A stretch of 17,009 nt of DNA. It comes from Verrucomicrobia bacterium UBA1629. Its GTDB lineage: Bacteria > Verrucomicrobiota > Kiritimatiellia > RFP12 > UBA1067. Position 1 is the first letter of the stretch, and each line of letters begins with the position of its first letter. Where the stretch lies: the NCBI GenBank assembly GCA_002321305.1, contig DCMF01000101.1, positions 1 through 17,009 of the forward strand, given 5' to 3'. Both the position numbers and the translations under genes were made by a program. Below the pieces are notes generated by a model. That model saw nothing but the letters and a program-made list of their open reading frames with translations, was not told the DNA's origin and did not search any database. Positions 1-6,343 of the stretch are shown here, piece after piece.

Positions 1-261
1 CAGTGAGACGCCGAGGCCGCTCCCGGCGAGCCTCTGCATGGACGTCTTCGTGCGGTCAAGGAACTCCACGGCGAGCGCGAGGACGAGCCTGTCGTCCTTG
101 GCGGCGAACATGACGCCGGAGTGGTGTCCGAGTTCGCGGCGCACCTTCGCCTCGTCGAGCGACCCGTCGGCGGAGGCGTACCGCGCGCCGTCGTGCGCGA
201 GAAGGGGAAGGGACATGAAGCCCTCTGCCCCTGCGGTCGAGAACTTGAACGTCAGGCGCAT
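1..261 (-). CDS. Unknown protein, 3' part beyond window (partial)
   Basis: An open frame of 87 codons starts at ATG 259-261 and runs off the left edge without a stop. The protein begins MRLTFKFSTAGAEGF and mixes hydrophobic and charged residues with no signal peptide. I do not recognise the family. Its ATG lies inside the end of the upstream zinc-motif gene (10-bp overlap), so the two are probably translationally coupled, which supports the start. A 78-aa minus-strand frame at 56-292 overlaps it but is Arg-rich and has no ribosome binding site, so it was treated as a shadow. Confidence 0.7.
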   Translation of the reverse strand, partial: MRLTFKFSTAGAEGFMSLPLLAHDGARYASADGSLDEAKVRRELGHHSGVMFAAKDDRLVLALAVEFLDRTKTSMQRLAGSGLGVSL

Positions 262-440
262 TCCCGCTCCTCCTTGTCCTCGCCGTCGTCATTGCCGTCC
301 GTGACGTCGCGCTCGGCGTCCCACGGGAGCGGGCCGTCGTCCTTCGGGCACTTCACGACCCACTCGCCGAAGCGCGTGCAGAACGTCTCGCCCGTGTCGG
401 GGTCGCGCCCGCACAGGGCGCATGACAGCGTGTCGCTCAT
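252..440 (-). CDS. Small cysteine-rich (zinc-ribbon-like) protein, 62 aa
   Basis: A 62-aa protein begins MSDTLSCALCGRD and carries a CxxC pair near the N-terminus plus two later cysteines (about residues 21 and 31), as in small zinc-binding phage proteins. The C-terminus is very acidic (DGNDDGEDKEERE). GGAGAG sits about 7 bases before the ATG, inside the end of the preceding gene, whose stop is only one base upstream. The stop overlaps the start of the next gene. Zinc binding is inferred from cysteine spacing only. Function unknown. Confidence 0.75.
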   Translation of the reverse strand: MSDTLSCALCGRDPDTGETFCTRFGEWVVKCPKDDGPLPWDAERDVTDGNDDGEDKEERECA

Positions 441-441
441 C

Positions 442-627
442 TCACCACTCTCCTTTCGGGAACCTGCTTGCCGCCATAGCGTCGTCGTGATTCCTCGCGC
501 TCATGTAGAGATTGTGCATATACTGGAGTTCCGCTTTGCGACGGTAGTAGTCCCTCTCGACCCTGCGGTACTCCCTCATCTTTTGGTCTCTTACTGCGCA
601 AAGGCATTCGCACCGACGTGACATCAT
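442..627 (-). CDS. Small basic hypothetical protein, 61 aa
   Basis: The frame can be read from further upstream, but the likely start is the ATG at 625-627 (MMSRRCECLC), which overlaps the stop of the lipoprotein gene as ATGA and has GAGAGGCGG upstream. The product is a mostly helical, Arg/Tyr-rich peptide with an N-terminal CxCxC cluster (RRCECLC). I recognise no family. It is followed after one base by the zinc-motif gene and belongs to the same coupled string. Confidence 0.65.
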   Translation of the reverse strand: MMSRRCECLCAVRDQKMREYRRVERDYYRRKAELQYMHNLYMSARNHDDAMAASRFPKGEW

Positions 628-830
628 TTCGCCGCCTCTCTTTCCTTGCACTGGCAACTCTCGCTGTGGATGATGTTGCCCTTATAACAGCTGGAGTAGA
701 TAATGTATTCATGTCCCTTGACCTCCACCGTCTGTACATCATATCCGAGAGTAGAGATTTCTTTTTTGACCGCCGGGTTCTCACCGCATCCGGCGCAGAC
801 AAGGGCCGCTCCAATAAGAAGGTATCTCAT
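624..830 (-). CDS. Small predicted lipoprotein, 68 aa
   Basis: The protein begins MRYLLIGAALVCAGCGENPAV: one Arg, a hydrophobic stretch and the lipobox-like CAGC, followed by a polar mature part of about 50 residues. It should be exported and lipidated at the Cys of AGC, then held at the membrane. The ATG at 828-830 shares a base with the upstream stop (TGATG), which favours it over the GTG one codon earlier (831-833). Position -3 of the lipobox is Cys rather than the usual Leu, so lipidation is likely but not certain. Small prophage lipoproteins include superinfection-exclusion proteins and Rz1-like spanins. No Rz partner is seen, so an exclusion or envelope role is only a guess. Confidence 0.75.
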   Translation of the reverse strand: MRYLLIGAALVCAGCGENPAVKKEISTLGYDVQTVEVKGHEYIIYSSCYKGNIIHSESCQCKEREAAK

Positions 831-1231
831 CACTCCGCCCCGCTTTCCGCCGTCTTCGGCCTCCCCAACGCCTGCCGCCCCTCCAGCACGTCGATGATGC
901 GGAGCATGACGGCTATCACGTCATAGCACTCCTCGACCGCCGCCGACCTGTCGCCGCGCGCAAGGGCCTCGACGACCTCATGCAGTTCGCAGTTCACAAG
1001 CGTATCGGCGCATGATCTTCCACGTTCCTTCTCGACATCAACTTGTCCACGCCAGATATCCAGCGTCTTGTTTGCGTGACTGACATTGCACTCGTCGAGG
1101 CTCACCCGATCCGCGAAGTAGGGGTGCTTCGTCTTGGCGTTGTGGTAGTGACGCGCGATGCTGATGACGGTCGCCGCGTCCAGCGCGTCGTGAACGATTG
1201 ATTGATCACTCGACTTTTTCGTGTTTTCCAT
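830..1231 (-). CDS. MazG-like nucleotide pyrophosphohydrolase
   Basis: This 133-aa protein has the all-alpha NTP pyrophosphatase signature in its C-terminal half: an ExxE helix (E82/E85 in CELHEVVEAL), then ExxD (E101/D104 in EECYDVIAV), then a hydrophobic helix. Family members bind Mg2+ at these acids and hydrolyse (d)NTPs to (d)NMP and pyrophosphate. Phages use them to shape nucleotide pools or alarmone levels. The N-terminal 70 residues are not a standard part of the fold as I know it. AAAGGAACAACC precedes the ATG, and an array of four direct repeats lies just upstream (1242-1314), so the gene may have its own control. Its stop shares a base with the lipoprotein start. Confidence 0.75.
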   Translation of the reverse strand: MENTKKSSDQSIVHDALDAATVISIARHYHNAKTKHPYFADRVSLDECNVSHANKTLDIWRGQVDVEKERGRSCADTLVNCELHEVVEALARGDRSAAVEECYDVIAVMLRIIDVLEGRQALGRPKTAESGAE

Positions 1232-1241
1232 GGTTGTTCCT

Positions 1242-1314
1242 TTGGTAGGTTATCTTGCTATTTTGCCAGAATTTGGTAGGTTATCCCCGAACTTGGTAGG
1301 TCATTGGTAGGTCA
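1242..1314. repeat. Four phased direct repeats (TTGGTAGGT) upstream of the MazG-like gene
   Basis: Four copies of TTGGTAGGT lie at 1242, 1273, 1293 and 1304. The first two extend as TTGGTAGGTTAT and the last two as TTGGTAGGTCA. Start-to-start distances are 31, 20 and 11 bp, close to three, two and one turns of B-DNA, so all copies would face the same side of the helix. This suggests cooperative binding by one protein. They occupy most of the gap between two minus-strand genes. A clear sigma70 promoter is not evident inside. Confidence 0.8.
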
Positions 1315-1329
1315 CGGCTGACGCCGAAT

Positions 1330-1348
1330 AGTCGATGAACGCTCGACT
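1330..1348. other. Short inverted repeat in intergenic gap
   Basis: AGTCGA (1330-1335) and TCGACT (1343-1348) form a 6-bp stem with a 7-base loop just past the stop of the 137-aa gene. A short T run follows on the plus strand only, so for minus-strand transcripts it is a weak terminator at best. Confidence 0.35.
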
Positions 1349-1350
1349 TT

Positions 1351-1764
1351 TCACTTGGCTTTTTCTCCTTCGTTGTAGATGCGCTGTGCATCGCGGACGG
1401 CATCAAAGCATTTGAACATCACGACAGTCTCGCACTCCAGCACGGGCTTCAGCGCGGCGCGTAGGCGCGCGTTGTCTATGTCCTGTTGCTCGTTGATCTT
1501 CTCGCACATGGAGAGACGGTCTTTCATACGGGCGTTCTCGCGCAACAGTAAACTAAATTCGATTGCCTGTTGCGCAATCTCCGTCAACTGTCTGGGGGTG
1601 AACTGTGACAGCCTGTACGCCGCCTCGATGCGGTCGGCGAGGGCGCGCATCTCGTCCGGCACGACCCCGCCGCCGTATTCGGCAGGATAGCATTTCTCCG
1701 GGTTTTTCTCCCGTATCTCGGCCACGATGTCCGAGATTGTCTCATGATTCTTGCTCTCGCTCAT
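1351..1764 (-). CDS. Hypothetical phage protein, predicted coiled coil, 137 aa
   Basis: The start chosen is the ATG at 1762-1764 (MSESKNHETISD), with GGAGAG about 6 bases upstream. It overlaps the end of the previous gene by 23 bp. The middle (about residues 40-110) is helical with heptad-like spacing and a run of charged residues, consistent with a coiled coil. No catalytic motif is visible. It resembles the small accessory proteins of phage early regions in length and composition, but I cannot name a family. It is the last gene before the direct-repeat gap. Confidence 0.7.
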   Translation of the reverse strand: MSESKNHETISDIVAEIREKNPEKCYPAEYGGGVVPDEMRALADRIEAAYRLSQFTPRQLTEIAQQAIEFSLLLRENARMKDRLSMCEKINEQQDIDNARLRAALKPVLECETVVMFKCFDAVRDAQRIYNEGEKAK

Positions 1765-1993
1765 TTTGACTCTCCTTTTCGTTTTCGTCAAACATAACTT
1801 CGTTCGGGTGTTCGGCTCTCCAAAGTTTCGCCGTCATGTGCTTCGCGTAGGCGAGGTGGTCGTCACGCTCCATCTCCCAGTTCCGGCACGCGCAATAGAG
1901 CCAGTCCAGCAGCTCGCGTTTCTTCAGGCGCAAGAGCGTACTCTCCGCCGGGAGGAACGCGATCACTTCAATGTCATGAAATTCTGGTTTCAT
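1742..1993 (-). CDS. Small hypothetical protein with acidic tail, 83 aa
   Basis: The ATG at 1991-1993 overlaps the upstream stop as ATGA and is preceded by GGGAGG, which decides it over longer readings. The protein begins MKPEFHDIEVIAFLP, continues with amphipathic helices containing several Trp and Cys residues, and ends in a Glu/Asn/Gln-rich tail. No family is recognised. Its position inside a chain of coupled genes is the main support. Confidence 0.65.
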   Translation of the reverse strand: MKPEFHDIEVIAFLPAESTLLRLKKRELLDWLYCACRNWEMERDDHLAYAKHMTAKLWRAEHPNEVMFDENEKESQNEREQES

Positions 1994-2307
1994 TCCGCGC
2001 CTCCCTTCGCCTTTTCGAGGGCCGCTTTCCAGTTCAGAACATGGCAGCCTAAACAATATTCTGGCCTGTATTCACGACCGTCGCAATTCCCGCACCGTTC
2101 TTCAACCGCCTCGCGCAACGCCTCGTACAGTTCGGGCGCGGCGGAGATCAGGCGCGCGTTCGCGTGTGCCTGATCGAGGTCAGGCGTCTCGTCAGTATCC
2201 ATGTTCGCAACGGAAAGCCCGTGCGCCTCCTCGACCCACGCGGCTGTTTCCGTCAGCGCGCAGTCCCACGGCGCGGGGCTGATACCCAGTTGTTCGAGCG
2301 TCTTCAT
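1990..2307 (-). CDS. Phage accessory protein, 'PAPW...NARLISAAPELYEAL' family, 105 aa
   Basis: The N-terminal half holds SPAPW and then NARLISAAPELYEALREAV, a layout I know from many small, uncharacterised phage early proteins in which the APELYEAL helix is the conserved part. A related copy is encoded at 3899-4225 (APAPW ... LPALYDAARKAH). The C-terminus adds two CxxC pairs (CGNC and CLGC), probably a small zinc knuckle absent from the other copy. GAGGAGGCGAA precedes the ATG. The gene start would overlap the previous gene's stop if that gene had not shifted frame. Function unknown. Confidence 0.75.
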   Translation of the reverse strand: MKTLEQLGISPAPWDCALTETAAWVEEAHGLSVANMDTDETPDLDQAHANARLISAAPELYEALREAVEERCGNCDGREYRPEYCLGCHVLNWKAALEKAKGGAE

Positions 2308-2587
2308 TTCGCCTCCTCGCTTTCTGTCTTCTTGAATTGCGGACGTCAGGGCACCAGTGCAACGTGCCCTCGTCCTTCCTGAAGTTCGCGCACTCGCCGC
2401 ACGTATGCCCGTCGGACGGGCGGCGGTTCCATCCTCCGACGGCCTCGCCGCGCTCGTAGTCCGTTCGGTTCGCGCCGCAGTTCTGGCACTCGACCTTGAA
2501 CGGTGCGCCGCCGTATGCGTAGCGGTCTTCTGTCAGTACCGCCCTACCCCCGCAGAAGGGGCATGGCCTCAGTTTCACGTCGCTCAT
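2192..2587 (-). CDS. Lar-like restriction-alleviation/zinc protein, 3' end apparently frameshifted
   Basis: The ATG at 2585-2587 (MSDVKLRPCPFCGG) overlaps the upstream stop as ATGA and follows AAGGAGG. CPFCGG (C9, C12), CQNCGA (C34, C37) and the later WNRRP match the Lar_restr_allev family: small zinc proteins named for Rac prophage Lar, which reduces type I restriction in E. coli. Many relatives are untested. A second Cys cluster follows (HTCGECANF, HWCP). The frame as given runs on to 2192, overlapping the next gene by 116 bases with Arg-rich sequence. A one-base shift near 2341-2348 would instead end in KKTESEEAK and stop at 2304-2306, giving the usual ATGA overlap. The natural product is therefore probably about 92-95 aa. 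Confidence 0.7.
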   Translation of the reverse strand: MSDVKLRPCPFCGGRAVLTEDRYAYGGAPFKVECQNCGANRTDYERGEAVGGWNRRPSDGHTCGECANFRKDEGTLHWCPDVRNSRRQKARRRNEDARTTGYQPRAVGLRADGNSRVGRGGARAFRCEHGY

Positions 2588-2988
2588 TTCGCCTCCTTCC
2601 CCGCCTCGGCGTAGAGCCATAATGCGAAGCAATCATACTTTTCTTCAGCGAATTTGCACTTATGGCACATACAGTCGCAGGACTTATCGAATACCTTATA
2701 TGCCTCCTCCGCCGTCTTGTACACGTCGAGGTTGCGCACGGGCTTGTTCCGCTCGCGCTCTACGGCGTCGGCAAGATCTTTTACAACTTCCTGACTTTTC
2801 CACAAAGGAGTAGTTGCCGAAAGGTAATCATTGACGACCGCCTCCGCCGCCTCCAGCAGCGTCGGCTCGCGAGGCGCGACGTACTCCCTTGTAAGCCATT
2901 CTTCAAACGGCAGCCCTTCGGCCTTGCGGTGGGCGGCATACGCCTCCAGGGCGTTAGCCGTGTTTGGGTACTTATCAATGTTCTTCAT
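2584..2988 (-). CDS. Hypothetical protein with LLEAAEAV helix and Cys cluster, 134 aa
   Basis: The start is the ATG at 2986-2988 (MKNIDKYPNTANALEAY), with AAAGGAGC upstream. A TTG-initiated extension is possible but unneeded. Residues about 55-93 contain TLLEAAEAVV...LADAVERERNKP, closely matching TLLEAAQEML...LADAVARERAKP in the gene at 4222-4461, so the two share a helical module. The C-terminal third carries CDCMCHKC and a further Cys, suggesting metal binding. Function unknown. Confidence 0.75.
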   Translation of the reverse strand: MKNIDKYPNTANALEAYAAHRKAEGLPFEEWLTREYVAPREPTLLEAAEAVVNDYLSATTPLWKSQEVVKDLADAVERERNKPVRNLDVYKTAEEAYKVFDKSCDCMCHKCKFAEEKYDCFALWLYAEAGKEAK

Positions 2989-3013
2989 TTCGCTTCGCTC
3001 CTTTCGTTTCAAT

Positions 3014-3313
3014 TCATCCAATGACAGTTGACACGCTTTTCGGCAGGGCTTCGGGCGAAAACCTCGCCTTGCCGATCTCCACGCCGTACCAGAACCACGA
3101 AGGGCCGTCGCCCCTCATGTGTTCGATCCGCCGCGCGTGGTAGCCCTTCGCGGTGAACCTCTTCGCGACTTCCATCGCGCACCACTCCGGCCATCCCGTC
3201 CTGTAGAGGTAGCTGTTGCCGCACCGTTGAAGGTCGTCCAAGACCTTTCGGGTCGCGGCCTCGATCTTCGCGTCCTCCGCCGCGCCGTAGTCGTTCTGCG
3301 GGATCTCAATCAT
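3014..3313 (-). CDS. Hypothetical protein, 99 aa
   Basis: The ATG at 3311-3313 overlaps the acyl carrier protein stop as ATGA and follows the strong ribosome site AAGGAGG. The protein begins MIEIPQNDYGAAEDAKIEAA, then has a central segment rich in Tyr, Trp and basic residues (YLYRTGWPEWCAMEVAKRF) and a GPSWFWYGVEIG strand near the C-terminus. It looks like a compact alpha/beta protein. I recognise no family. Direct coupling to the acyl carrier protein gene makes it a candidate functional partner, by context only. Confidence 0.7.
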   Translation of the reverse strand: MIEIPQNDYGAAEDAKIEAATRKVLDDLQRCGNSYLYRTGWPEWCAMEVAKRFTAKGYHARRIEHMRGDGPSWFWYGVEIGKARFSPEALPKSVSTVIG

Positions 3314-3573
3314 CGCCGAGCCTCCTTGTCTGCCATGGCCTTCTCGACTGCCTCGGCAAGCTCGCCGAACGTCCGCGCGCCGTGGATGTCGTCGTCCGGG
3401 ATCGCCACGCCGAACTCCTCCTCGATGGCCATGCACCACTCCGTGCGGTCGAGGCTGTCAAGCCCCAGCGACGCGATCTCCGTGTCGTCCTTCACCTGTG
3501 CGGGCGCGATGCCTTGCCTCTCGGCCAGCGCCTCGCGCATCTTGCTTTTGATCTTCTGTCTGTCCATGTTCAT
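3310..3573 (-). CDS. Acyl carrier protein
   Basis: This 87-aa protein matches the acyl carrier fold over its length. An N-terminal helix is followed by IASLGLDSLDRTEWCMAIEE, then EFGVAIPDDD and a final helix. Ser40 in the DSL motif (residues 39-41) is the expected site for 4'-phosphopantetheine, attached by the host's holo-ACP synthase. Carrier proteins hold growing acyl chains as thioesters in fatty-acid or related pathways. Length and the acidic recognition helix fit the family. The start at 3571-3573 overlaps the preceding stop as ATGA, after AAAGGG. There is no fatty-acid, polyketide or lipid A gene nearby, so its partner enzymes are presumably the host's. A phage-encoded modifier of host lipid metabolism is inference. 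Confidence 0.9.
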   Translation of the reverse strand: MNMDRQKIKSKMREALAERQGIAPAQVKDDTEIASLGLDSLDRTEWCMAIEEEFGVAIPDDDIHGARTFGELAEAVEKAMADKEARR

Positions 3574-3902
3574 TTTCCCTTTCTGCTTTGGTTTTTCCTT
3601 TTCGTCACGAGACGAAGTTCTCCGCGCCCGATCAGTCTGAGGGCGTATTGAATCTGCCAGCTGGCGAACCATCCACGCGCGGTGTATCGCCCGTTCCAGT
3701 AGACGGCTTCCAGCCTTGAAAGCTCTCCAATCGAACGCACCTTGCGTCCGGGTCTGTATTTCGCCCTGCTGATGTAGCGCGCACGACGGCGGACGTTTGC
3801 GGGGGCGTTGTGTCGGGCTTTCCTCCTCGCTGCTTCCCACCACCAGATGAGCATTTCGAGCGGCGGGGGCGGAATCATGATGGCATACGGTTTCTCGCTC
3901 AT
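3570..3902 (-). CDS. Basic hypothetical protein, 110 aa
   Basis: The ATG at 3900-3902 overlaps the previous stop as ATGA. The protein opens with MSEKPYAIMIPPPPLEMLIW, an unusual proline run followed by tryptophans, then a long Arg-rich central part and a highly basic end (KRKNQSRKGK). The charge suggests nucleic-acid binding, but no fold is recognised. It sits immediately before the acyl carrier protein gene and is coupled to it. The Pro-rich hydrophobic N-terminus might be membrane-associated, though no full transmembrane helix is clear. Confidence 0.65.
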   Translation of the reverse strand: MSEKPYAIMIPPPPLEMLIWWWEAARRKARHNAPANVRRRARYISRAKYRPGRKVRSIGELSRLEAVYWNGRYTARGWFASWQIQYALRLIGRGELRLVTKRKNQSRKGK

Positions 3903-4225
3903 GCTACGCCTCCTGCCTGCTTCAGCGCGCTCTCCAGTTCGGTGCGCACCTCCGCCGCGCCCATGAGGGACGAGTGCGCGAGGAACGCATGGGCCTTGCG
4001 CGCTGCGTCGTAGAGCGCGGGAAGGGCGCAGAACGCCTTGGCGTCCGCCTCCGCCGTCGCGCCCCATGTCTGCGCGAAGTCCTCGCGCCACGGCTTGCCG
4101 TCCGCGTCCGTGTCGTGGCACGTCAGCACCATTTCGCCGAGCGCGTTGGCCTCCGCCGTCCACGGCGCGGGGGCGCATCCGAGTCCGAGGTCGTCGAACC
4201 GCTTGATCTTCCGATCTCCCTTCAT
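3899..4225 (-). CDS. Phage accessory protein, 'PAPW' family, 108 aa
   Basis: This protein contains APAPWTAEANALGEMVLTC, a DTDADGKPW turn and ALPALYDAARKAHAFL, the same arrangement as the protein at 1990-2307 (SPAPW, DTDE, APELYEALREAV). The two look like diverged paralogues of a common small phage early-region family with no known function. The start overlaps the upstream stop as ATGA. Unlike its paralogue it lacks C-terminal cysteines and ends in a helix (ELESALKQAGG). Confidence 0.75.
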   Translation of the reverse strand: MKGDRKIKRFDDLGLGCAPAPWTAEANALGEMVLTCHDTDADGKPWREDFAQTWGATAEADAKAFCALPALYDAARKAHAFLAHSSLMGAAEVRTELESALKQAGGVA

Positions 4226-4461
4226 CGCGCGCCGCCTTTCGTCTTGGACACCAGCCGTCTGCGCGCAGGCTTCGCGCGTTCGCGGGCCACCGCGTCGGCG
4301 AGCCTGCAGAACGCCTTCAGCTCCTCGTCGGTCTTGTAGAACCTCTGCTCGAACGCCTCCAGCATCTCCTGCGCGGCCTCCAGCAGGGTCTTCTCGTCCC
4401 TGTGCGGCGCGGGCTTCCGGCTGGTGCGCACACGACGGCTCCCAATGGTCATGCCTGCCAT
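4222..4461 (-). CDS. Small helical protein with LLEAA...LADAV module, 79 aa
   Basis: The ATG at 4459-4461 follows GAGGTGAGG and lies 4 bases after the DUF2786 gene's stop. After a basic N-terminus (GSRRVRTSRKPAPHR), residues about 25-65 read TLLEAAQEMLEAFEQRF and LADAVARERAKP, a module shared with the gene at 2584-2988. The C-terminus is again very basic. Such short helical modules recur in phage early regions and are uncharacterised. Its stop overlaps the next start as ATGA. Confidence 0.7.
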   Translation of the reverse strand: MAGMTIGSRRVRTSRKPAPHRDEKTLLEAAQEMLEAFEQRFYKTDEELKAFCRLADAVARERAKPARRRLVSKTKGGAR

Positions 4462-4465
4462 GTCC

Positions 4466-5221
4466 TCACCTCGCCTCCAGCATGAGCGTCCGCCCGACCT
4501 GTGCGGCTGGCGCGCAGCGGCTCTCGCACGGACGCGAGAGGTTGACCGACTGCGCGGCCTCCATCCCTGCGGCGACGGCCCAGGCGTTGGTCTCGCGCGG
4601 GCGGTGCCGGACGTCGGTGACGGCGTTGTTCTGCCTGTACCTGTCGAACGCGGCCTCAAGCCGCCTTTTCTCCGCCGCGAACGTTTCGAGGTCGTTGCGC
4701 AGGGGATGGGCCGTCAGCTTCTCGTTGATGACGTGAAACCAGCCGCGCATGAACGATTCCTTGCTGAACTTCAGGTGCCCATGCCACGTCCTCGCGTGAT
4801 TCGCCCGCGCCGCGCGGCAGTGCTTACGGCACTCGCGGATGAGGATGTCGAACGCATAGCGCGCCACGTCGATGTTGATGCGTGTGCCGAACCACGAGAG
4901 GTGTCCGTGCCCCAGCCTGTTCACGCAGAACATCACCTGAACCGCGAAATGCTCTCGGATGATCCATGCGGCCATGCCGAACTCGCACCCCCTGTAGGCT
5001 CCGGTCGTCGCCTCGTCGGCCTTGACCGTCCGACCGACGTCCGGGCCGACCTCGACCGATTCGAGCGCGATGCCGTGCCTGTCCGCGATGCGCCGCGCGG
5101 CAAGCTCCGCCGCCTGACGCTCGCCGTCCGTACCGGCCCGCCGCGCGAGCCTCATGATGTGGCGGAGCTTGTCGAGAACCGCCTCCATCGGGTCCGCCGA
5201 CCCGCTGATTCCGTCTGTCAT
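4466..5221 (-). CDS. DUF2786 domain protein, 251 aa
   Basis: Residues about 13-60 read AVLDKLRHIMRLARRAGTDG, a gap, then ELAARRIADRHGI. This matches the DUF2786 pattern: a helix ending in LARR.GT, then helices that make up Ea.aA...a..l...h.i. The rest contains conserved-looking aromatic and basic segments (GCEFGMAAWIIREH, SWFGTRINIDVARY, FMRGWFHVIN), as in the longer DUF2786 proteins of phages and plasmids. The biochemical role is not established. The ATG follows AAGACAGACAG, and the gene lies between DUF1351 and the accessory string. Confidence 0.8.
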   Translation of the reverse strand: MTDGISGSADPMEAVLDKLRHIMRLARRAGTDGERQAAELAARRIADRHGIALESVEVGPDVGRTVKADEATTGAYRGCEFGMAAWIIREHFAVQVMFCVNRLGHGHLSWFGTRINIDVARYAFDILIRECRKHCRAARANHARTWHGHLKFSKESFMRGWFHVINEKLTAHPLRNDLETFAAEKRRLEAAFDRYRQNNAVTDVRHRPRETNAWAVAAGMEAAQSVNLSRPCESRCAPAAQVGRTLMLEAR

Positions 5222-5264
5222 GTCTGTCTTCCTGTCTTTTGGTTGTGTCGTCTCGAATGTCCGC

Positions 5265-6284
5265 CTACACCCGCTCGAACTTCAGCCCGCTGGCCGTGAG
5301 CCAGTCACGGAGCGCGAAGAGCTTCGAGCGCGGCCCGGCGATTCGGAGCGTGTAGGTCATTTCGGGGTCTTCGGACGATGCCGCGCTCTCCTGAGCAGGG
5401 GAGTCCGTGTGCGCTTCGGGCGCGGGGCTGTCCGCGACGGGCGCGGGCGTCTCCGCCGCGTGCATGGCCGCGCGCCGTTCGGCGAGGCGGCGTTTCGCCA
5501 TCTCCTCCGCACTCGGCTCCGGCTGTGTCGCCGTCCGCTCGGCCTCGGCCTTGGCGCGCGCCTCCTCTTGGGCCTTCTGCCGCGCGGCGATCCGCTCGGC
5601 CTCGGCGATCTGGCGGTCGATGTCCCTGAAGGCCGTGTCCGCGTCGTAGTCCCAGCGCGCGAGCGCGTAGTAGGCCTTGGCGACCCACTCGTCGCCCTTC
5701 GGCCCGTAGATGCGCCGGGCGTTCGCGACCTGTTCGCGGCACCGCTTCACCTCCGCTTCCAGCTGTGCGCGCGTGCGGTTCGCGCTGGCGGACTGCGTGA
5801 GCATTTCGGGCTTGATGCAGTTCCCCCAGTGGTCGCTCTCGATGAAGGGCTGCGCCAGCTCGTCGCCGTCGCTCTTGACGGCCTCGTTGACCAGCGCGAG
5901 AAGGGCGTCCCTGACTTCCGCGCGCTTGCGCTCGCGCAGCTCCGCGTCGTGCGCCTTGATCTGCTCGCCGATCTTGGCCTCGATGGGGCGCGCGATGGCG
6001 ACCAGCTCCCTGACGCGCTTCAGGAACACGTCGAGCGGGCTGTTCCACTTGGCCTTCGTCTCGGTCCCCGCCTTGGTGAGCTGGCCGATGACCCTGTTGA
6101 TCTCGGCTCGGATGCGGCGGGCCTCGGCGACCTCGCCGTCGCCGACCACGAGGCCGTCGTACTTGGCCACGTACTCTGTGAGCTGTCCCTTGAGCTCGTC
6201 GTAGTTGAACATGATCTCCGCCGGAAGCCCCACGCCGGGGGCCAGCTCCGTGGAGATCACGAGTTCCATCTTGTTTTCATCCAT
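5265..6284 (-). CDS. DUF1351 domain protein (recombination-module partner), 339 aa
   Basis: The N-terminal third fits DUF1351: a short beta segment, NYDELKGQLTEYVAKYDGLVV, an RRIRAEINRVIGQL helix and a long helix (LKRVRELVAIARPIEAKIGEQ) with predicted coiled coil. The middle is charged and coiled (residues ~150-265), followed by a Pro/Ala/Ser linker. A short terminal domain (TYTLRIAGPRSKLFALRDWL) is also typical of this family. DUF1351 genes usually sit with RecT-type annealing genes, as here, but their role is unproven. The start at 6282-6284 (MDENKMEL) has AAGGAC upstream. A longer reading from 6347 lacks support. Confidence 0.85.
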   Translation of the reverse strand: MDENKMELVISTELAPGVGLPAEIMFNYDELKGQLTEYVAKYDGLVVGDGEVAEARRIRAEINRVIGQLTKAGTETKAKWNSPLDVFLKRVRELVAIARPIEAKIGEQIKAHDAELRERKRAEVRDALLALVNEAVKSDGDELAQPFIESDHWGNCIKPEMLTQSASANRTRAQLEAEVKRCREQVANARRIYGPKGDEWVAKAYYALARWDYDADTAFRDIDRQIAEAERIAARQKAQEEARAKAEAERTATQPEPSAEEMAKRRLAERRAAMHAAETPAPVADSPAPEAHTDSPAQESAASSEDPEMTYTLRIAGPRSKLFALRDWLTASGLKFERV

Positions 6285-6343
6285 GTCTGTCTGTCCTTTT
6301 TCCGTTGTTGTCTGTTGTCGGCGCGTCACGGACGCGCCTGAAG

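Noticed and set aside
5154..6341. 395-codon plus-strand ORF
   Set aside because: It lies opposite the DUF1351 gene, is Arg/Leu/Gly repetitive and lacks a ribosome site. GC-rich coding DNA commonly leaves such antisense frames.
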